A stretch of DNA of 64,000 nt. Source: Marinobacterium aestuarii (GTDB taxonomy: Bacteria > Pseudomonadota > Gammaproteobacteria > Pseudomonadales > Balneatricaceae). The stretch's first letter is position 1, and each line of letters opens with the position of its first letter. The notes under the pieces are model-generated. The model had not been told where the DNA came from. It did not search any database and saw nothing but the letters and a program-made list of their open reading frames with translations. Location of the stretch: assembly GCF_001651805.1 (NCBI RefSeq), contig NZ_CP015839.1, positions 558,001 to 622,000 on the forward strand. Reading direction: 5' to 3'. A program made the translations under genes and the position numbers. This document shows positions 48,901-58,059 of this stretch, piece after piece.

Positions 48901-50121
48901 ATGGCTCAACGACCGATATACACCCGACTATGCGGCTTTTTCCTCTGTTCACTTCTTGTCGCTGGCCCCGTACAGGCTGAAACGCCTACCCTGAACGCAA
49001 CCCCGACGCTCAATGCGACCCCGACACTGTCGCCGGCCGAGCTGATTCCGGCGTCGCCCCAGATTGCGGCTACCTCCTATCTGGTGATGGATGCCGAAAC
49101 CGGCGAGATTCTGCTCTCCGACAAGGAAGACGAGCAGTTTGCCCCCGCCAGCCTGACCAAGATGATGACCGCCTATATCGTCGAGTACGAGCTGGCCAAG
49201 GGCAACATCTCCAAGGATGATATGGTGCTGATCAGCGAAAAGGCCTGGCGTACCGAAGGTTCGCGCATGTTCGTGCGTGAAGGTACCCAGGTGAAGCTGA
49301 TTGACCTGCTGCAGGGCATCATTATTCAGTCGGGCAACGATGCCTCGGTTGCCGTGGCGGAGCACATCGCCGGCAGCGAGTCGGCCTTTGCCGACCTGAT
49401 GAACCAGCATGCAGGCCTGCTGGGCATGAAGAACACCTATTTCCGCAATGCCACCGGGCTGCCTGCGGATCAGCATATGTCCACGGCGCGCGATCTGGCT
49501 ATACTGGCGCGGGCGATTATTCGCCAGTTTCCGGAAAACTACCCGATCTATTCCGAGAAGTACTTTACCTACAACGAAATTCGCCAGCCCAACCGCAACC
49601 GCCTGCTGTGGCGTGACGACTCGGTTGACGGCCTGAAAACCGGCCACACCGAAGAAGCCGGCTATTGTCTGGTGGCGTCGGCCAAGCGCGATGACATGCG
49701 TCTGGTCAGCGTGGTGCTCGGCACCACCAGTGAAGAGTCGCGCGCGCAGGAAACCCAGAAGTTGCTGGCCTATGCGTTCCGCTACTACCGCACTCACAAG
49801 CTGTACGATGGCGGCACACCGCTGAATAGCGCCACTGTCTGGGGTGGTCAGGGCGGTGAAGTACGCCTGGGCCTGGCAGATTCCCTGGCGGTTACCGTAC
49901 CGCGGGGCCAGACCGACCAGCTGGAAGCTGCGCTGGATGTGGATCGCGTGATTAAGGCTCCGGTCGTGCAGGGGCAGGAATATGGCCGCGTGCGGGTAAT
50001 GCTCAACGGTGAAGTCGTGCGCGAAGTACCGCTGGTTGCGCTGGAAGATGTCGCCGAGGGTGGCCTGCTCAAGCGTATCTGGCACAGCATCCTGCTGTTC
50101 TTCCTCAGCCTGATTGGCTAA
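48901..50121 (+). CDS. dacC: D-alanyl-D-alanine carboxypeptidase (PBP5/6 type)
   Basis: 406 residues. Signal peptide about 1-25, then a short Thr/Pro/Asn repeat linker. Motifs: SxxK in APASLTKMMTAY, SGN in QSGNDASVAVAEH and KTG in LKTGHTEEAG. The C-terminal beta domain ends in an amphipathic helix (LLKRIWHSILLFFLSLIG) that attaches to the outer face of the inner membrane. It trims the terminal D-Ala from pentapeptides. dacA would be an equally good symbol. Confidence 0.93.
   Translation: MAQRPIYTRLCGFFLCSLLVAGPVQAETPTLNATPTLNATPTLSPAELIPASPQIAATSYLVMDAETGEILLSDKEDEQFAPASLTKMMTAYIVEYELAKGNISKDDMVLISEKAWRTEGSRMFVREGTQVKLIDLLQGIIIQSGNDASVAVAEHIAGSESAFADLMNQHAGLLGMKNTYFRNATGLPADQHMSTARDLAILARAIIRQFPENYPIYSEKYFTYNEIRQPNRNRLLWRDDSVDGLKTGHTEEAGYCLVASAKRDDMRLVSVVLGTTSEESRAQETQKLLAYAFRYYRTHKLYDGGTPLNSATVWGGQGGEVRLGLADSLAVTVPRGQTDQLEAALDVDRVIKAPVVQGQEYGRVRVMLNGEVVREVPLVALEDVAEGGLLKRIWHSILLFFLSLIG
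48982..49035 (+). repeat. 18-bp tandem repeat in dacC (TPTLNA units)
   Basis: Three 18-bp units encode TPTLNA, TPTLNA and TPTLSP directly after the signal peptide. They have slightly different codons, and 18 bp keeps frame, so copy number could vary without breaking the protein. Confidence 0.7.
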
Positions 50122-50141
50122 ACAAGTACCCACTGACCCCG

Positions 50142-50162
50142 CCGCCTTTGCTTTGAAGGCGG
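50142..50162. repeat. Hairpin between dacC and the aminotransferase gene
   Basis: CCGCCTT pairs with AAGGCGG over a 7-nt loop. It lies just before the ribosome binding site of the next gene. There is no T tract. Confidence 0.5.
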
Positions 50163-50181
50163 ATTGAGGAGGCGGATGCCG

Positions 50182-51036
50182 ATGAATATCGTATATCTCA
50201 AGGGTCAGTTCATGGCCTCTGAAAAGGCGACAGTGTCGCCTTTCGATCGAGGCTTTCTGTTCGGTGACAGTGTTTATGAGGTGGTGCCCTATTTTCGCGG
50301 CATCGGTTTCAGGCTGCAGGAGCATATAGCCCGGCTGGAGCACAGCTTGCGGGCGGTGCGCATTCAGGCCGACACCGACTGGGCCGGGCTGATGGATGAG
50401 TTGGTGCAGCGTAACGGTGGTGGCAACATGTCGGTGTATCTGCAGGTGACCCGTGGTGATTGCGGCAGCCGCAGCCACAGCTATGATGCCAGCCTCAGGC
50501 CCACTGTCTTTGCCTGCTGTGCGCCGGTGCGCAATTTCGCCGCGGTGCCGGCTGAGGATGTGGTGGGTATCAGTGCCATTGTCACGGCGGATCTGCGCTG
50601 GCATCGCTGTGATATCAAGTCCACAGGCTTGCTGCCCAATATTCTGGTGTTGCAGCAGGCGCGTGATCACCGGGCGGATGAAGCACTGCTGCTGCGCGAT
50701 GGTGTACTGACCGAAGGCACCTCCTGCAATCTCTTTGTGGTGCGTCAGGGCGTGATTTATACGCCCAAGCGCAGCTCCGATATTCTGGGCGGAATTACCC
50801 GGGAGCTGGTACTGGGCCTGGCCGATGCCAATGGCATGCAGTATCAGGAAGTGGATATCGATTACGATAGCCTGATGAGCGCCGATGAAGTCTGGATCTC
50901 CAGTTCGACTCGCGGTGTAGTGCCGGTGACAAGGGTGGATCATAGCCCCATTGGCAGCGGTAACAAGGGGCCCGTCTGGGCTCGAATGTTTGAATTGTTG
51001 GCCCGTTACCAGCAGCAGCTGATGACGGGGGAGTGA
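50182..51036 (+). CDS. dat: D-amino acid aminotransferase (class IV)
   Basis: 284 residues, PLP fold-type IV. SPFDRGFLFGDSVYEVVPYF at the start, the PLP Lys in CDIKSTGLLPNIL, ALLLRDGVLTEGTSCNLFVV, and DEVWISSSTRGVVPVT. These fit D-alanine/D-glutamate transaminase; aminodeoxychorismate lyase and branched-chain enzymes are relatives. D-glutamate supply fits the cell-wall neighbours. The ATG at 50182 is 9 nt from GAGGAGG; ATG 50176 would be too close. Confidence 0.85.
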   Translation: MNIVYLKGQFMASEKATVSPFDRGFLFGDSVYEVVPYFRGIGFRLQEHIARLEHSLRAVRIQADTDWAGLMDELVQRNGGGNMSVYLQVTRGDCGSRSHSYDASLRPTVFACCAPVRNFAAVPAEDVVGISAIVTADLRWHRCDIKSTGLLPNILVLQQARDHRADEALLLRDGVLTEGTSCNLFVVRQGVIYTPKRSSDILGGITRELVLGLADANGMQYQEVDIDYDSLMSADEVWISSSTRGVVPVTRVDHSPIGSGNKGPVWARMFELLARYQQQLMTGE

Positions 51037-51039
51037 GTG

Positions 51040-51312
51040 ATGAGCGAACAGCAACCCCCCAAGATTGAATTTCCCTGCCCCAATTACCCGATCAAGGTTA
51101 TTGGGGTGAACAGCACCGATTTTCGGGACTACGTCATCGAAACAGTGCTTAAGTACGCGCCTGATCTCGATGTCGCCAGCGTCACGGTGCAGGACAGCAA
51201 CAAGGGCACCTTTCAGTCAGTGCGCTTTTGCATTACCGCCACCGGTGCCGAACAGCTGGAACAGATGCACCAGGATCTGAAGTCGTCCGGTCGCGTTAAA
51301 ATGGTCATGTGA
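51040..51312 (+). CDS. ybeD: DUF493 protein YbeD
   Basis: 90 residues, ACT-like fold: [40 protein letters not shown]. This small protein is found next to lipB in most gammaproteobacteria, where an allosteric role in lipoate or cell-wall metabolism has been suggested. ATG 51040 has GGGGGAG 6 nt upstream. Its stop overlaps the lipB start by 1 bp. Confidence 0.92.
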   Translation: MSEQQPPKIEFPCPNYPIKVIGVNSTDFRDYVIETVLKYAPDLDVASVTVQDSNKGTFQSVRFCITATGAEQLEQMHQDLKSSGRVKMVM

Positions 51313-51962
51313 TGGCCGTTGCCGATACGTTGATTCTGCGCAGCCTGGGGCAAGTGCCCTATGACATCACCTGGCAGCGGATGCAGGATCTCACTAACAG
51401 CCGTGATGACCAGACGCCGGATGAAATCTGGCTGCTGGAGCATGACCCAGTGTTTACCCAGGGACAGGCCGGCAAGGCCGAGCATGTGCTCAATGCCGGT
51501 GACATTCCGGTGGTACAGGCCGACCGTGGCGGCCAGGTGACCTACCATGGCCCCGGTCAGCTGGTGGTCTACCTGCTGCTGAACCTGCGTCGCAAAAGCC
51601 TGGGCGTGCGTGATCTGGTGGACCTGATGGAGCAGAGCGTGGTGACGCTGCTGGGCGAATACGGCGTCCAGGCCTACCCCAAGCCCGATGCGCCCGGTGT
51701 CTATGTGGGTGATGCCAAGATCTGCTCGCTGGGCCTGCGGGTGCGCCGTGGCTGTTCCTTCCATGGCCTGGCCCTGAACCTGGACATGGACATGGAGCCC
51801 TTCCTGCGCATCAATCCCTGCGGTTATGCTGGCATGACCATGACCCAGCTGGCTAGTCTGGTGCCGGGGCTGGACAGTGCCGGGGCTGTCAGCCGTATGG
51901 GTGATATTTTGATCAACAAAATCGGGTATACTTCGGTATCCCGCAGAACCAGATTGGATTAG
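51312..51962 (+). CDS. lipB: Octanoyl-[ACP]:protein N-octanoyltransferase
   Basis: 216 residues. [38 protein letters not shown], and the catalytic Lys and Cys in [23 protein letters not shown] and [14 protein letters not shown]. It moves octanoate from ACP to lipoyl domains. ATG 51312 shares one base with the ybeD stop. Confidence 0.95.
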   Translation: MAVADTLILRSLGQVPYDITWQRMQDLTNSRDDQTPDEIWLLEHDPVFTQGQAGKAEHVLNAGDIPVVQADRGGQVTYHGPGQLVVYLLLNLRRKSLGVRDLVDLMEQSVVTLLGEYGVQAYPKPDAPGVYVGDAKICSLGLRVRRGCSFHGLALNLDMDMEPFLRINPCGYAGMTMTQLASLVPGLDSAGAVSRMGDILINKIGYTSVSRRTRLD

Positions 51963-51969
51963 CGATTGT

Positions 51970-52950
51970 ATGGCAAGTTCTGATAGCAAAACCGCTGGCG
52001 CGCGCGTCGAGCAGGGTGTCAAGCTTCGCGGCGCCGAAAAGGTTGCCCGCATCCCGGTGAAAGTCATTCCCACCGAAAAAGATGAAATGCCACGCAAGCC
52101 GGCCTGGTTGCGGGTTCGCATGGGAAACTCGGCCGAGGTGCAGCGCATCAAGTCCAAGTTGCGCGAACACAAGCTGTCGTCCGTCTGTGAAGAGGCCAGC
52201 TGCCCGAATATCGGCGAGTGCTTCACCAATGGCACCGCCACCTTCATGATCATGGGTGATATCTGCACCCGTCGCTGCCCGTTCTGCGACGTGGCCCACG
52301 GTCGCCCCAATGCGCTGAACGCCGACGAGCCCCGCGAGCTGGCCACCGCCATTGCGGACCTGGGTCTGCGCTATGTGGTTATCACCTCGGTTGACCGCGA
52401 CGACCTGCGTGACGGTGGTGCCCAGCATATCGCCGACTGCGTACGCGAAACCCGCGAGCGTCAGCCGTCTATCGAGATCGAAACCCTGGTGCCGGATTTC
52501 CGCGGCCGCATGGATGTTGCGCTGGAAATTCTCAGTGCCACGCCGCCGGACGTTTTCAACCACAACATGGAAACCGTGCCGCGTCTGTACAAGCAGGTGC
52601 GCCCGGGTGCCGACTACGCATGGTCGCTGGATCTGCTCGAAGGCTTCAAGCAGCGTCAGCCCGGTATTCGCACCAAGTCCGGCCTGATGGTGGGTGTGGG
52701 CGAAACCAATGCAGAGATCGTCGAGGTGATGCGTGACCTGCGGGCACACAATGTCGACATGATCACCATTGGTCAGTATCTGCAGCCAAGCCGCAGTCAT
52801 CTGCCGGTCGACCGTTTCGTAACACCGGATGAGTTCGACGAATTTGCCCGTCAGGCCAAGGAAATGGGCTTCTCCCATGTTGCCTCTGGCCCGCTGGTGC
52901 GTTCGTCCTACCATGCCGATCTGCAGGCCAAGGGTGAGAAAGTCGGTTAA
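51970..52950 (+). CDS. lipA: Lipoyl synthase
   Basis: 326 residues, radical SAM. The auxiliary cluster Cys are in [16 protein letters not shown], the radical-SAM CxxxCxxC is CTRRCPFC, and the C-terminal Ser of RSSYHAD is the family cluster ligand. It inserts two sulfurs into the octanoyl chain. Seven bp separate it from lipB. It ends the long operon, as a terminator follows. Confidence 0.97.
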   Translation: MASSDSKTAGARVEQGVKLRGAEKVARIPVKVIPTEKDEMPRKPAWLRVRMGNSAEVQRIKSKLREHKLSSVCEEASCPNIGECFTNGTATFMIMGDICTRRCPFCDVAHGRPNALNADEPRELATAIADLGLRYVVITSVDRDDLRDGGAQHIADCVRETRERQPSIEIETLVPDFRGRMDVALEILSATPPDVFNHNMETVPRLYKQVRPGADYAWSLDLLEGFKQRQPGIRTKSGLMVGVGETNAEIVEVMRDLRAHNVDMITIGQYLQPSRSHLPVDRFVTPDEFDEFARQAKEMGFSHVASGPLVRSSYHADLQAKGEKVG

Positions 52951-52994
52951 ATCCAGACGACCCCTGTGGGTTGAATCTAGATAGCTGAATGTTG

Positions 52995-53019
52995 AAAAGG
53001 AGCCTGCGGGCTCCTTTTT
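52995..53019 (+). terminator. Rho-independent terminator after lipA
   Basis: AAAAGGAGCC pairs with GGCTCCTTTT over a TGCG loop, followed by T. It closes the proA-lipA run. Confidence 0.88.
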
Positions 53020-53078
53020 GCTGGGTGCACTTTATTGCGTTGGAGACCTGATCGCGCAGAAAAGGTGTCTTGCGCGGC

Positions 53079-53876
53079 CTAGCGCAGGTTCTGCATGGAA
53101 CGCCGGGCGGCGCCCGGTGTTTCACTGAAGTGGTGCTTGAAAGCCCGGGAAAAGCTGGATGCATCAGCAAAGCCGACTTCCAGCGCCAGGGCTGCGAGCG
53201 GCATGCGGCTGTTGAGTAGCAGGTACTGCGCCTGTTGCAGGCGGCGGTGCATCAGGTAGTGCTGTGGCGTAACGCCGAGCTGACGCTGGCACAGGGCGTA
53301 AAAATGACTTTCGCTGAGGTTCATGGCGCTCGCCAGCTCCGCATTGCTCGGCGGCTCGGCGAGGCGGCGGTCGATAAAACGGTTCAGTTCAGCGATATCC
53401 AGGCGTGCCCGGGCTAGCCGGGCACTGTCGGATGAATAGAGCTGACAGAGCTGTGTCATGAACAGCGATACCAGCTGGCAACTGACCAGGGCTTTGCCCG
53501 GTTGCTGAGCCTGTTGCAGCTGGGTGGCGGCAAAATCCAGTAGCGGCAGTGTCACCGCATCCAGCGTAATGATCTCAGGTCGCTGGAACAGGGTGTCGCT
53601 GAACTGCAGGTCGCAGGCGGATTCCAGCGATCTTATATAGGGATCGACGAACGAAACGTCGATCACCAGCAGTTCGCTATCGTCGCTCAGGCCCGCGTAC
53701 AGGTGACCGGCACCGGCCGGCACCAGCGCGGCGCGGCCGCTGGCCAGGCGCCCGGCGGTGTCGTCGAAGCGGCAGTCCATGCGGCCGCGCCAGCCTATCA
53801 GAACCTGGGCATGGTCATGGTTGTGCTCGCCACTTTGTCGCGCGATCAGATTGCGTCGCGCCTGGCTGTTCTTCAT
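53079..53876 (-). CDS. AraC-family transcriptional regulator
   Basis: 265 residues from ATG 53876. N-terminal cupin-like sensor (HNHDHAQVLIGWRGRMDCRFDD, ALVPAGAGHLYAGLSDDSE) and a C-terminal double helix-turn-helix (PPSNAELASAMNLSESHFYALCQRQLGVTPQHYLMHRRLQQAQYLL and MPLAALALEVGFADASSFSRAFKHHFSETP). It is divergent from the reductase gene at 54002 and likely regulates that cluster. The ORF can extend upstream to 53987, but those 37 Ser/Thr-rich residues would fill the divergent promoter, so the shorter form is chosen. The start is not certain. Confidence 0.85.
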   Translation of the reverse strand: MKNSQARRNLIARQSGEHNHDHAQVLIGWRGRMDCRFDDTAGRLASGRAALVPAGAGHLYAGLSDDSELLVIDVSFVDPYIRSLESACDLQFSDTLFQRPEIITLDAVTLPLLDFAATQLQQAQQPGKALVSCQLVSLFMTQLCQLYSSDSARLARARLDIAELNRFIDRRLAEPPSNAELASAMNLSESHFYALCQRQLGVTPQHYLMHRRLQQAQYLLLNSRMPLAALALEVGFADASSFSRAFKHHFSETPGAARRSMQNLR

Positions 53877-53962
53877 CGACGAATCCGCGCTGGATGGGGG
53901 GAGTTTCGTAGTCTGGGTATGGAATGCCAGAGTCTGGGTCAATGGCAAGGATGTCGGTTTCG

Positions 53963-53986
53963 TTACCATGGTAAGACAGATTACCA
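53963..53986. promoter_or_regulatory. Candidate AraC-regulator site: palindrome and direct repeat
   Basis: TTACCATGGTAA (53963-53974) is a perfect palindrome. TTACCA recurs 18 bp later (53981-53986), giving direct repeats, in the gap between the regulator and the reductase gene. Direct repeats about two helical turns apart suit AraC-type proteins. Confidence 0.45.
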
Positions 53987-54001
53987 ACGGGAGAAGCCGA
54001 T

Positions 54002-54958
54002 ATGCAACTGAACGCCGAGCAGGTCCGTGATGCGCTGCCCTGGAACCTCATGATCGAGTCGCTTCGCGATATCTTTTCCCGCGACGACGTCTGTTCTCCG
54101 GTGCGTCATCACCATGGTGTCGAGGTTCCCGGTGAGGTGGAAGCGACCTTGCTGTTGATGCCGGCCTGGATCCCGGGGGAATATCTGGGGGTCAAGCAGG
54201 TCAAGGTCTTTCCCGGCAACAGTGCTCGCCATATGCCGGGCCTGAGCAGCCATTACCTGCTCAGCTGCGGCAAGACAGGCCATGCGCTGGCGCAACTCGA
54301 GGGTAACGAGCTGACGGCCCGCCGCACGGCGGCGGCGTCCGCGCTGGCATCCCGTTTTCTGTCCCGCGAAGACAGCCGCGAGCTGCTGATGGTCGGTGCC
54401 GGCCGCATGGGACGTCGGCTGATCCCGGCCCACATGAGCGTGCGGCCGATCAGCCGGGTCCGCGTCTGGGATCGAAATGAGGCGGCGTCCGAGGCGCTGG
54501 TGGCCGAATTGCGCAGCGCCGATATCGATGCCCATGTTTGTCGCGCCGACGGGCTGCAGCAGGCCGCCGGCGAGGCCGATATCATCAGTTGCGCCACCCT
54601 TGCCACCGAACCCTTGGTGCTGGGTGACTGGCTCAAGCCCGGCGCCCACCTCGATCTGGTTGGCAGCTTCACGCCGACGATGCGCGAAACCGACAACAGC
54701 GCCATGCAGCGCTGCCAGATTTTCGTCGATATCCGGGCCGGTGCGCTCAGTGAAACCGGCGATCTGATCATTCCGATCCGCGAAGGCGTGATTACGCCCG
54801 ATTGCATCCGGGGCGAACTTGCCGACCTGTGTCGGGGCCGGCACGCCGGGCGTAACGCGCTGGCGGATCCCGACACTGTCATTACCCTGTTCAAGTCCGT
54901 CGGGGATTCGCGTGAAGACCTTGCAGCGGCCATTCTGGCGTACCGCACTCAGAGCTGA
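54002..54958 (+). CDS. Ornithine cyclodeaminase / mu-crystallin family protein (probable imine reductase)
   Basis: 318 residues. Substrate domain with LGVKQVKVFPGN, then ELTARRTAAASALASRFLSRED, the NAD(P) Rossmann motif LLMVGAGRMGRRLIPAH and HLDLVGSFTPTMRETD. Members are ornithine cyclodeaminase, ketimine reductase, 1-pyrroline-2-carboxylate reductase, or alanine dehydrogenase. Next to a D-amino-acid-dehydrogenase-like flavoprotein, a cyclic-imine reductase is the better guess than an ornithine enzyme. GGGAGAAG precedes the ATG. Confidence 0.85.
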   Translation: MQLNAEQVRDALPWNLMIESLRDIFSRDDVCSPVRHHHGVEVPGEVEATLLLMPAWIPGEYLGVKQVKVFPGNSARHMPGLSSHYLLSCGKTGHALAQLEGNELTARRTAAASALASRFLSREDSRELLMVGAGRMGRRLIPAHMSVRPISRVRVWDRNEAASEALVAELRSADIDAHVCRADGLQQAAGEADIISCATLATEPLVLGDWLKPGAHLDLVGSFTPTMRETDNSAMQRCQIFVDIRAGALSETGDLIIPIREGVITPDCIRGELADLCRGRHAGRNALADPDTVITLFKSVGDSREDLAAAILAYRTQS

Positions 54959-54967
54959 ATGCCTCTT

Positions 54968-54997
54968 GGGTCCTTCCTGTATGAAGGGCCCTTTTTT
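54968..54997 (+). terminator. Terminator after the OCD-family gene
   Basis: GGGTCCTTC pairs with GAAGGGCCC (one mismatch) followed by six T. It lies between the reductase and the antiporter gene, so those genes may be transcribed separately or by partial readthrough. Confidence 0.7.
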
Positions 54998-55144
54998 ATT
55001 CCTGAAGTTCGCTCCTGCGGCTTCAGGATTCCCTCCGTTTCTGGAGGTTATCTGCGAGCACAGTATGTGCAAGAGCAGGGTTTATTAAAACAACAATGGC
55101 ATAACGGTGAGAAGCGAGATCACTCATCGTGAGGAGTTCCGGAC

Positions 55145-56629
55145 ATGAAACAACAAGCCCCGCAAATCGAAATGCCCAACCTCTGGGTCGCACTGATACC
55201 CATAGTGCTGACCATTGGCCTGCTGGGTCTGCAGATCTTTTACTACGACGATTTCACACCCCATATAGCCCTGGCCGTCGGATTTGCCATCACCGGGCTG
55301 GTGGGATGGTCCCAGGGCTGGCGCTGGAAGGACATCGAATCCGGCGCCTTCCATGTGCTGCATGTCGCGATGCCGTCGATTGCGACCCTGATCATTGTCG
55401 GCATGCTGGTCAGCACCTGGATCGCCAGCGGCACGGTACCGCTGCTGATCTACTATGGCCTCGAACTGATCGATCCGTCCTGGTTCCTGGCGGCTTCGAT
55501 GCTGCTGTGTTCTGTGGTCTCGCTGTCGATCGGCTCGAGCTGGACCACAGTCGGCACTATCGGCCTCGCGCTGGTCGGTATTGGCACGGCTTTTGGTATT
55601 CCGCTGTACTGGACGGCGGGCGCTGTAGTGTCCGGATCCTTTTTCGGTGACAAGATTTCACCGCTGTCCGATACCACCAATCTGGCTGCAGCCGTCACCG
55701 AAACCAATGTTTTCGATCATATCCGCAACATGATGCCCACCACGATTCCGGCCATGGTCATTGCTTTCGTCATCTACTTCCTGGTCGGCGGACAGTCCAG
55801 CGTGGATGCATCCCAGCTCGAGCAAATCAGTTTGTACAAGGACGGGCTGGCCAGTCATTTTGACCTCGGCGTTTTGCCGCTGCTGCCTCTGGTGGCTGTC
55901 ATGATGCTGGCGTTGTTCAAGGTGTCGCCGATTCCGGCGCTCTTTACCGGCTTCGCGCTTGGCGCGCTGGTGGCCGTCATCAACTATGGCTACGGCCTTA
56001 ACGAAATATTCACCTTCGCCCACAGCGGCTTCAAGATCAACGCCGGCTCCGAGGCGCTGGACAGTCTGCTCAACCGCGGTGGTGTCACATCCATGACCTG
56101 GGTGGTGACCCTGATGATGTTCGCGCTGGCCTTCGGTGGTGCCCTGGAGCGGACCCGCTGTCTGGAATCGGTGGTCAGTGCCATCATGCGTCGGACTCGG
56201 GGCTTTCGCGGCCTGCAGACCAATGCCATCCTGACGTCGGTGGCGACCAACGCCGTGTCCGGCGATGTCTATCTGTCGATCGCACTGCCGGGGCGCATGT
56301 ACGGGCCCGAGTACGACAAACTCGGTTACAGCCGCCTCAACCTGTCCCGTGCGATTGAGGAGGGCGGTACCCTGGTGTCGCCACTGATTCCCTGGAATGC
56401 CGGCGGTGCCTTTGTCATAGGCGCGCTGGGACTGACGGTAGTGTCCGGCGATTTCAGCAATATGCTGTATGCGCCGCTGGCCTTTGCCTGCTGGCTGTCG
56501 CCGGCCATCGGGATTATCTATGCCCAGACCGGCTGGTTCTCCCGACGCGCCGAGTCCGATGATGCCGATCCGCAAAACGGCGAACCGGCGACCACTGAGC
56601 TAGCCAGCAACGCCGCAGGAGTCATCTGA
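55145..56629 (+). CDS. NhaC-type Na+/H+ antiporter family protein
   Basis: 494 residues with about eleven membrane segments. The NhaC/MleN-family block SIGSSWTTVGTIGLALVGIG followed by SGSFFGDKISPLSDTTNLA is clear. Family members exchange Na+ for H+ or couple Na+ to organic substrates such as malate/lactate. In this catabolic context, uptake of the cluster's substrate is possible. GAGGAG precedes the ATG. The stop overlaps the next start by 1 bp (TGATG). Confidence 0.88.
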   Translation: MKQQAPQIEMPNLWVALIPIVLTIGLLGLQIFYYDDFTPHIALAVGFAITGLVGWSQGWRWKDIESGAFHVLHVAMPSIATLIIVGMLVSTWIASGTVPLLIYYGLELIDPSWFLAASMLLCSVVSLSIGSSWTTVGTIGLALVGIGTAFGIPLYWTAGAVVSGSFFGDKISPLSDTTNLAAAVTETNVFDHIRNMMPTTIPAMVIAFVIYFLVGGQSSVDASQLEQISLYKDGLASHFDLGVLPLLPLVAVMMLALFKVSPIPALFTGFALGALVAVINYGYGLNEIFTFAHSGFKINAGSEALDSLLNRGGVTSMTWVVTLMMFALAFGGALERTRCLESVVSAIMRRTRGFRGLQTNAILTSVATNAVSGDVYLSIALPGRMYGPEYDKLGYSRLNLSRAIEEGGTLVSPLIPWNAGGAFVIGALGLTVVSGDFSNMLYAPLAFACWLSPAIGIIYAQTGWFSRRAESDDADPQNGEPATTELASNAAGVI

Positions 56630-57906
56630 TGCAGGTCCCTGATTCTGCATCGTGTACCGGCTCCGAACCTGCGACCGTCGCCATCATCGGCGCCGGGGTT
56701 GTGGGACTTTGTTGTGCCCTGCAAGCTCAGCGCAAGGGGTACCGGGTCACCCTGATTGATCGGGAGGCACCCGGCAAGGGCGCGTCCTTCGGCAATGCTG
56801 GATATATCGCCACCGAGCTGATCAACCCGTTGTCCACCGGGAAGACACTGCGTTCAGCGCTGCACCTGTGGTTCAGCCCCCGCGGGCCGCTGGCGCTGCC
56901 GCTGCGCTATCTGCATCGTATCCTGCCCTGGCTGCTGCGCTTCGGCATGGCGGCCTGCCCGGCGCAAGTCGCCCGCTCGCGGGATGGACTGGTCGCACTC
57001 AATCGAGCGGCAGTTCCGGCCTGGCAACGCTGCCTCAAGGATATCGGTGCCAGCGCACAGCTGTGCCGATCCGGCTATCTGCTGGTGTGGGAATCGTCTA
57101 ACCGGCTTGATGTTGCCCGCCGTCATGCCGAGGAGCTACGGCAGTGGAATATCCGCACGGAACTGGTGCGAGGTGCCCGATTGGCCGAGCTGGAGCCGGC
57201 GCTGGCCGGCACTGTCAGCCATGCACTCTATTTTCCCGATGCCTGCCAGGTACGTGACCCCTACAGCCTGTGTCTGGAGCTGTTCAAGGCTCTGCAGGCA
57301 CGGGGCGGAGAGTTCGTGCAGCAGGCAGTCGAGAAGCTGGTGCCCGACAATGACGGTGTTGGCCTGCAGACCGGCACGGGGGTGCTGCACTTCGACCAGG
57401 TGCTGGTCTGCGCCGGTGCCTGGAGTAAACCGCTGCTGCAGGGCGTCGGTATTGAGGTACCGCTGGAAGCCGAGCGCGGCTACCACCTGAGCATCGAGGG
57501 TGTGGGTACGGGGCTCAACAGGCCGATCGGGTCGGCGGAGCGGCGTTTCGTCATGAGTCCGCTGGACTCCGGTCTGCGCGCAGTCGGCTTTACCGAGCTC
57601 GGCGGCCTCAAACTCAAGCCCTTCGCACGCCGTTTCCGGGTGTTGCGTCATCACAGTCAGGCGCTGCTGCCGGCACTGGCGGATCCGGCGCTCAAGACAC
57701 GGGAATGGATGGGACACCGCCCCACGCTGCCGGATTCGCTGCCGGTGATCGACCGGCACCCGCTGCACGAGCGGTTGTGGTTCGCCTTCGGCAACCAGCA
57801 CCTGGGCCTGACCCAGGCGGCAATCAGCGCAGAGCTGGTGGTCAGCATGATGTCGGGGGAGGCGCCGCCAATTGATCCGCAACCCTATCGCGTCGATCGC
57901 TTCTAA
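56629..57906 (+). CDS. DadA-like FAD-dependent D-amino-acid dehydrogenase
   Basis: 425 residues. FAD motif VAIIGAGVVGLCCALQAQRKGYRVTLID, then GASFGNAGYIATELINPLST and C-terminal GHRPTLPDSLPVIDRH with GNQHLGLTQAAISAELV, all DadA-type. It should oxidise a D-amino or imino acid to the imine and pass electrons to the respiratory chain. Its coupling to the antiporter gene by a 1-bp overlap suggests joint use. Not the alanine DadA by context: no dadX alanine racemase is near. Confidence 0.87.
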   Translation: MQVPDSASCTGSEPATVAIIGAGVVGLCCALQAQRKGYRVTLIDREAPGKGASFGNAGYIATELINPLSTGKTLRSALHLWFSPRGPLALPLRYLHRILPWLLRFGMAACPAQVARSRDGLVALNRAAVPAWQRCLKDIGASAQLCRSGYLLVWESSNRLDVARRHAEELRQWNIRTELVRGARLAELEPALAGTVSHALYFPDACQVRDPYSLCLELFKALQARGGEFVQQAVEKLVPDNDGVGLQTGTGVLHFDQVLVCAGAWSKPLLQGVGIEVPLEAERGYHLSIEGVGTGLNRPIGSAERRFVMSPLDSGLRAVGFTELGGLKLKPFARRFRVLRHHSQALLPALADPALKTREWMGHRPTLPDSLPVIDRHPLHERLWFAFGNQHLGLTQAAISAELVVSMMSGEAPPIDPQPYRVDRF

Positions 57907-58059
57907 GTTAGCGCCTAAAGTGGGGGCTTTTCACCGAGTCTGGCGGTCGGGCCGCAAAGACCTCTGCCGCAGCCATTGGAATGGCTTGCCGGGGCCACTA
58001 AGCTGCTTCGTTCAGTTTGGATGGAATGTGAAAGGTCATACTAAAAAACAGGATTTATA

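Noticed and set aside
48982-49035. CRISPR-like or satellite repeat
   Set aside because: Only three 18-bp units, in frame inside dacC and without spacers.
48949-51054. 701-codon minus-strand ORF opposite dacC and dat
   Set aside because: Antisense shadow; both plus-strand genes have complete catalytic motifs.
53877-53987. N-terminal extension of the AraC regulator
   Set aside because: It would be 37 low-complexity residues and would leave no room for divergent promoters; the palindrome and TTACCA repeats lie in it.
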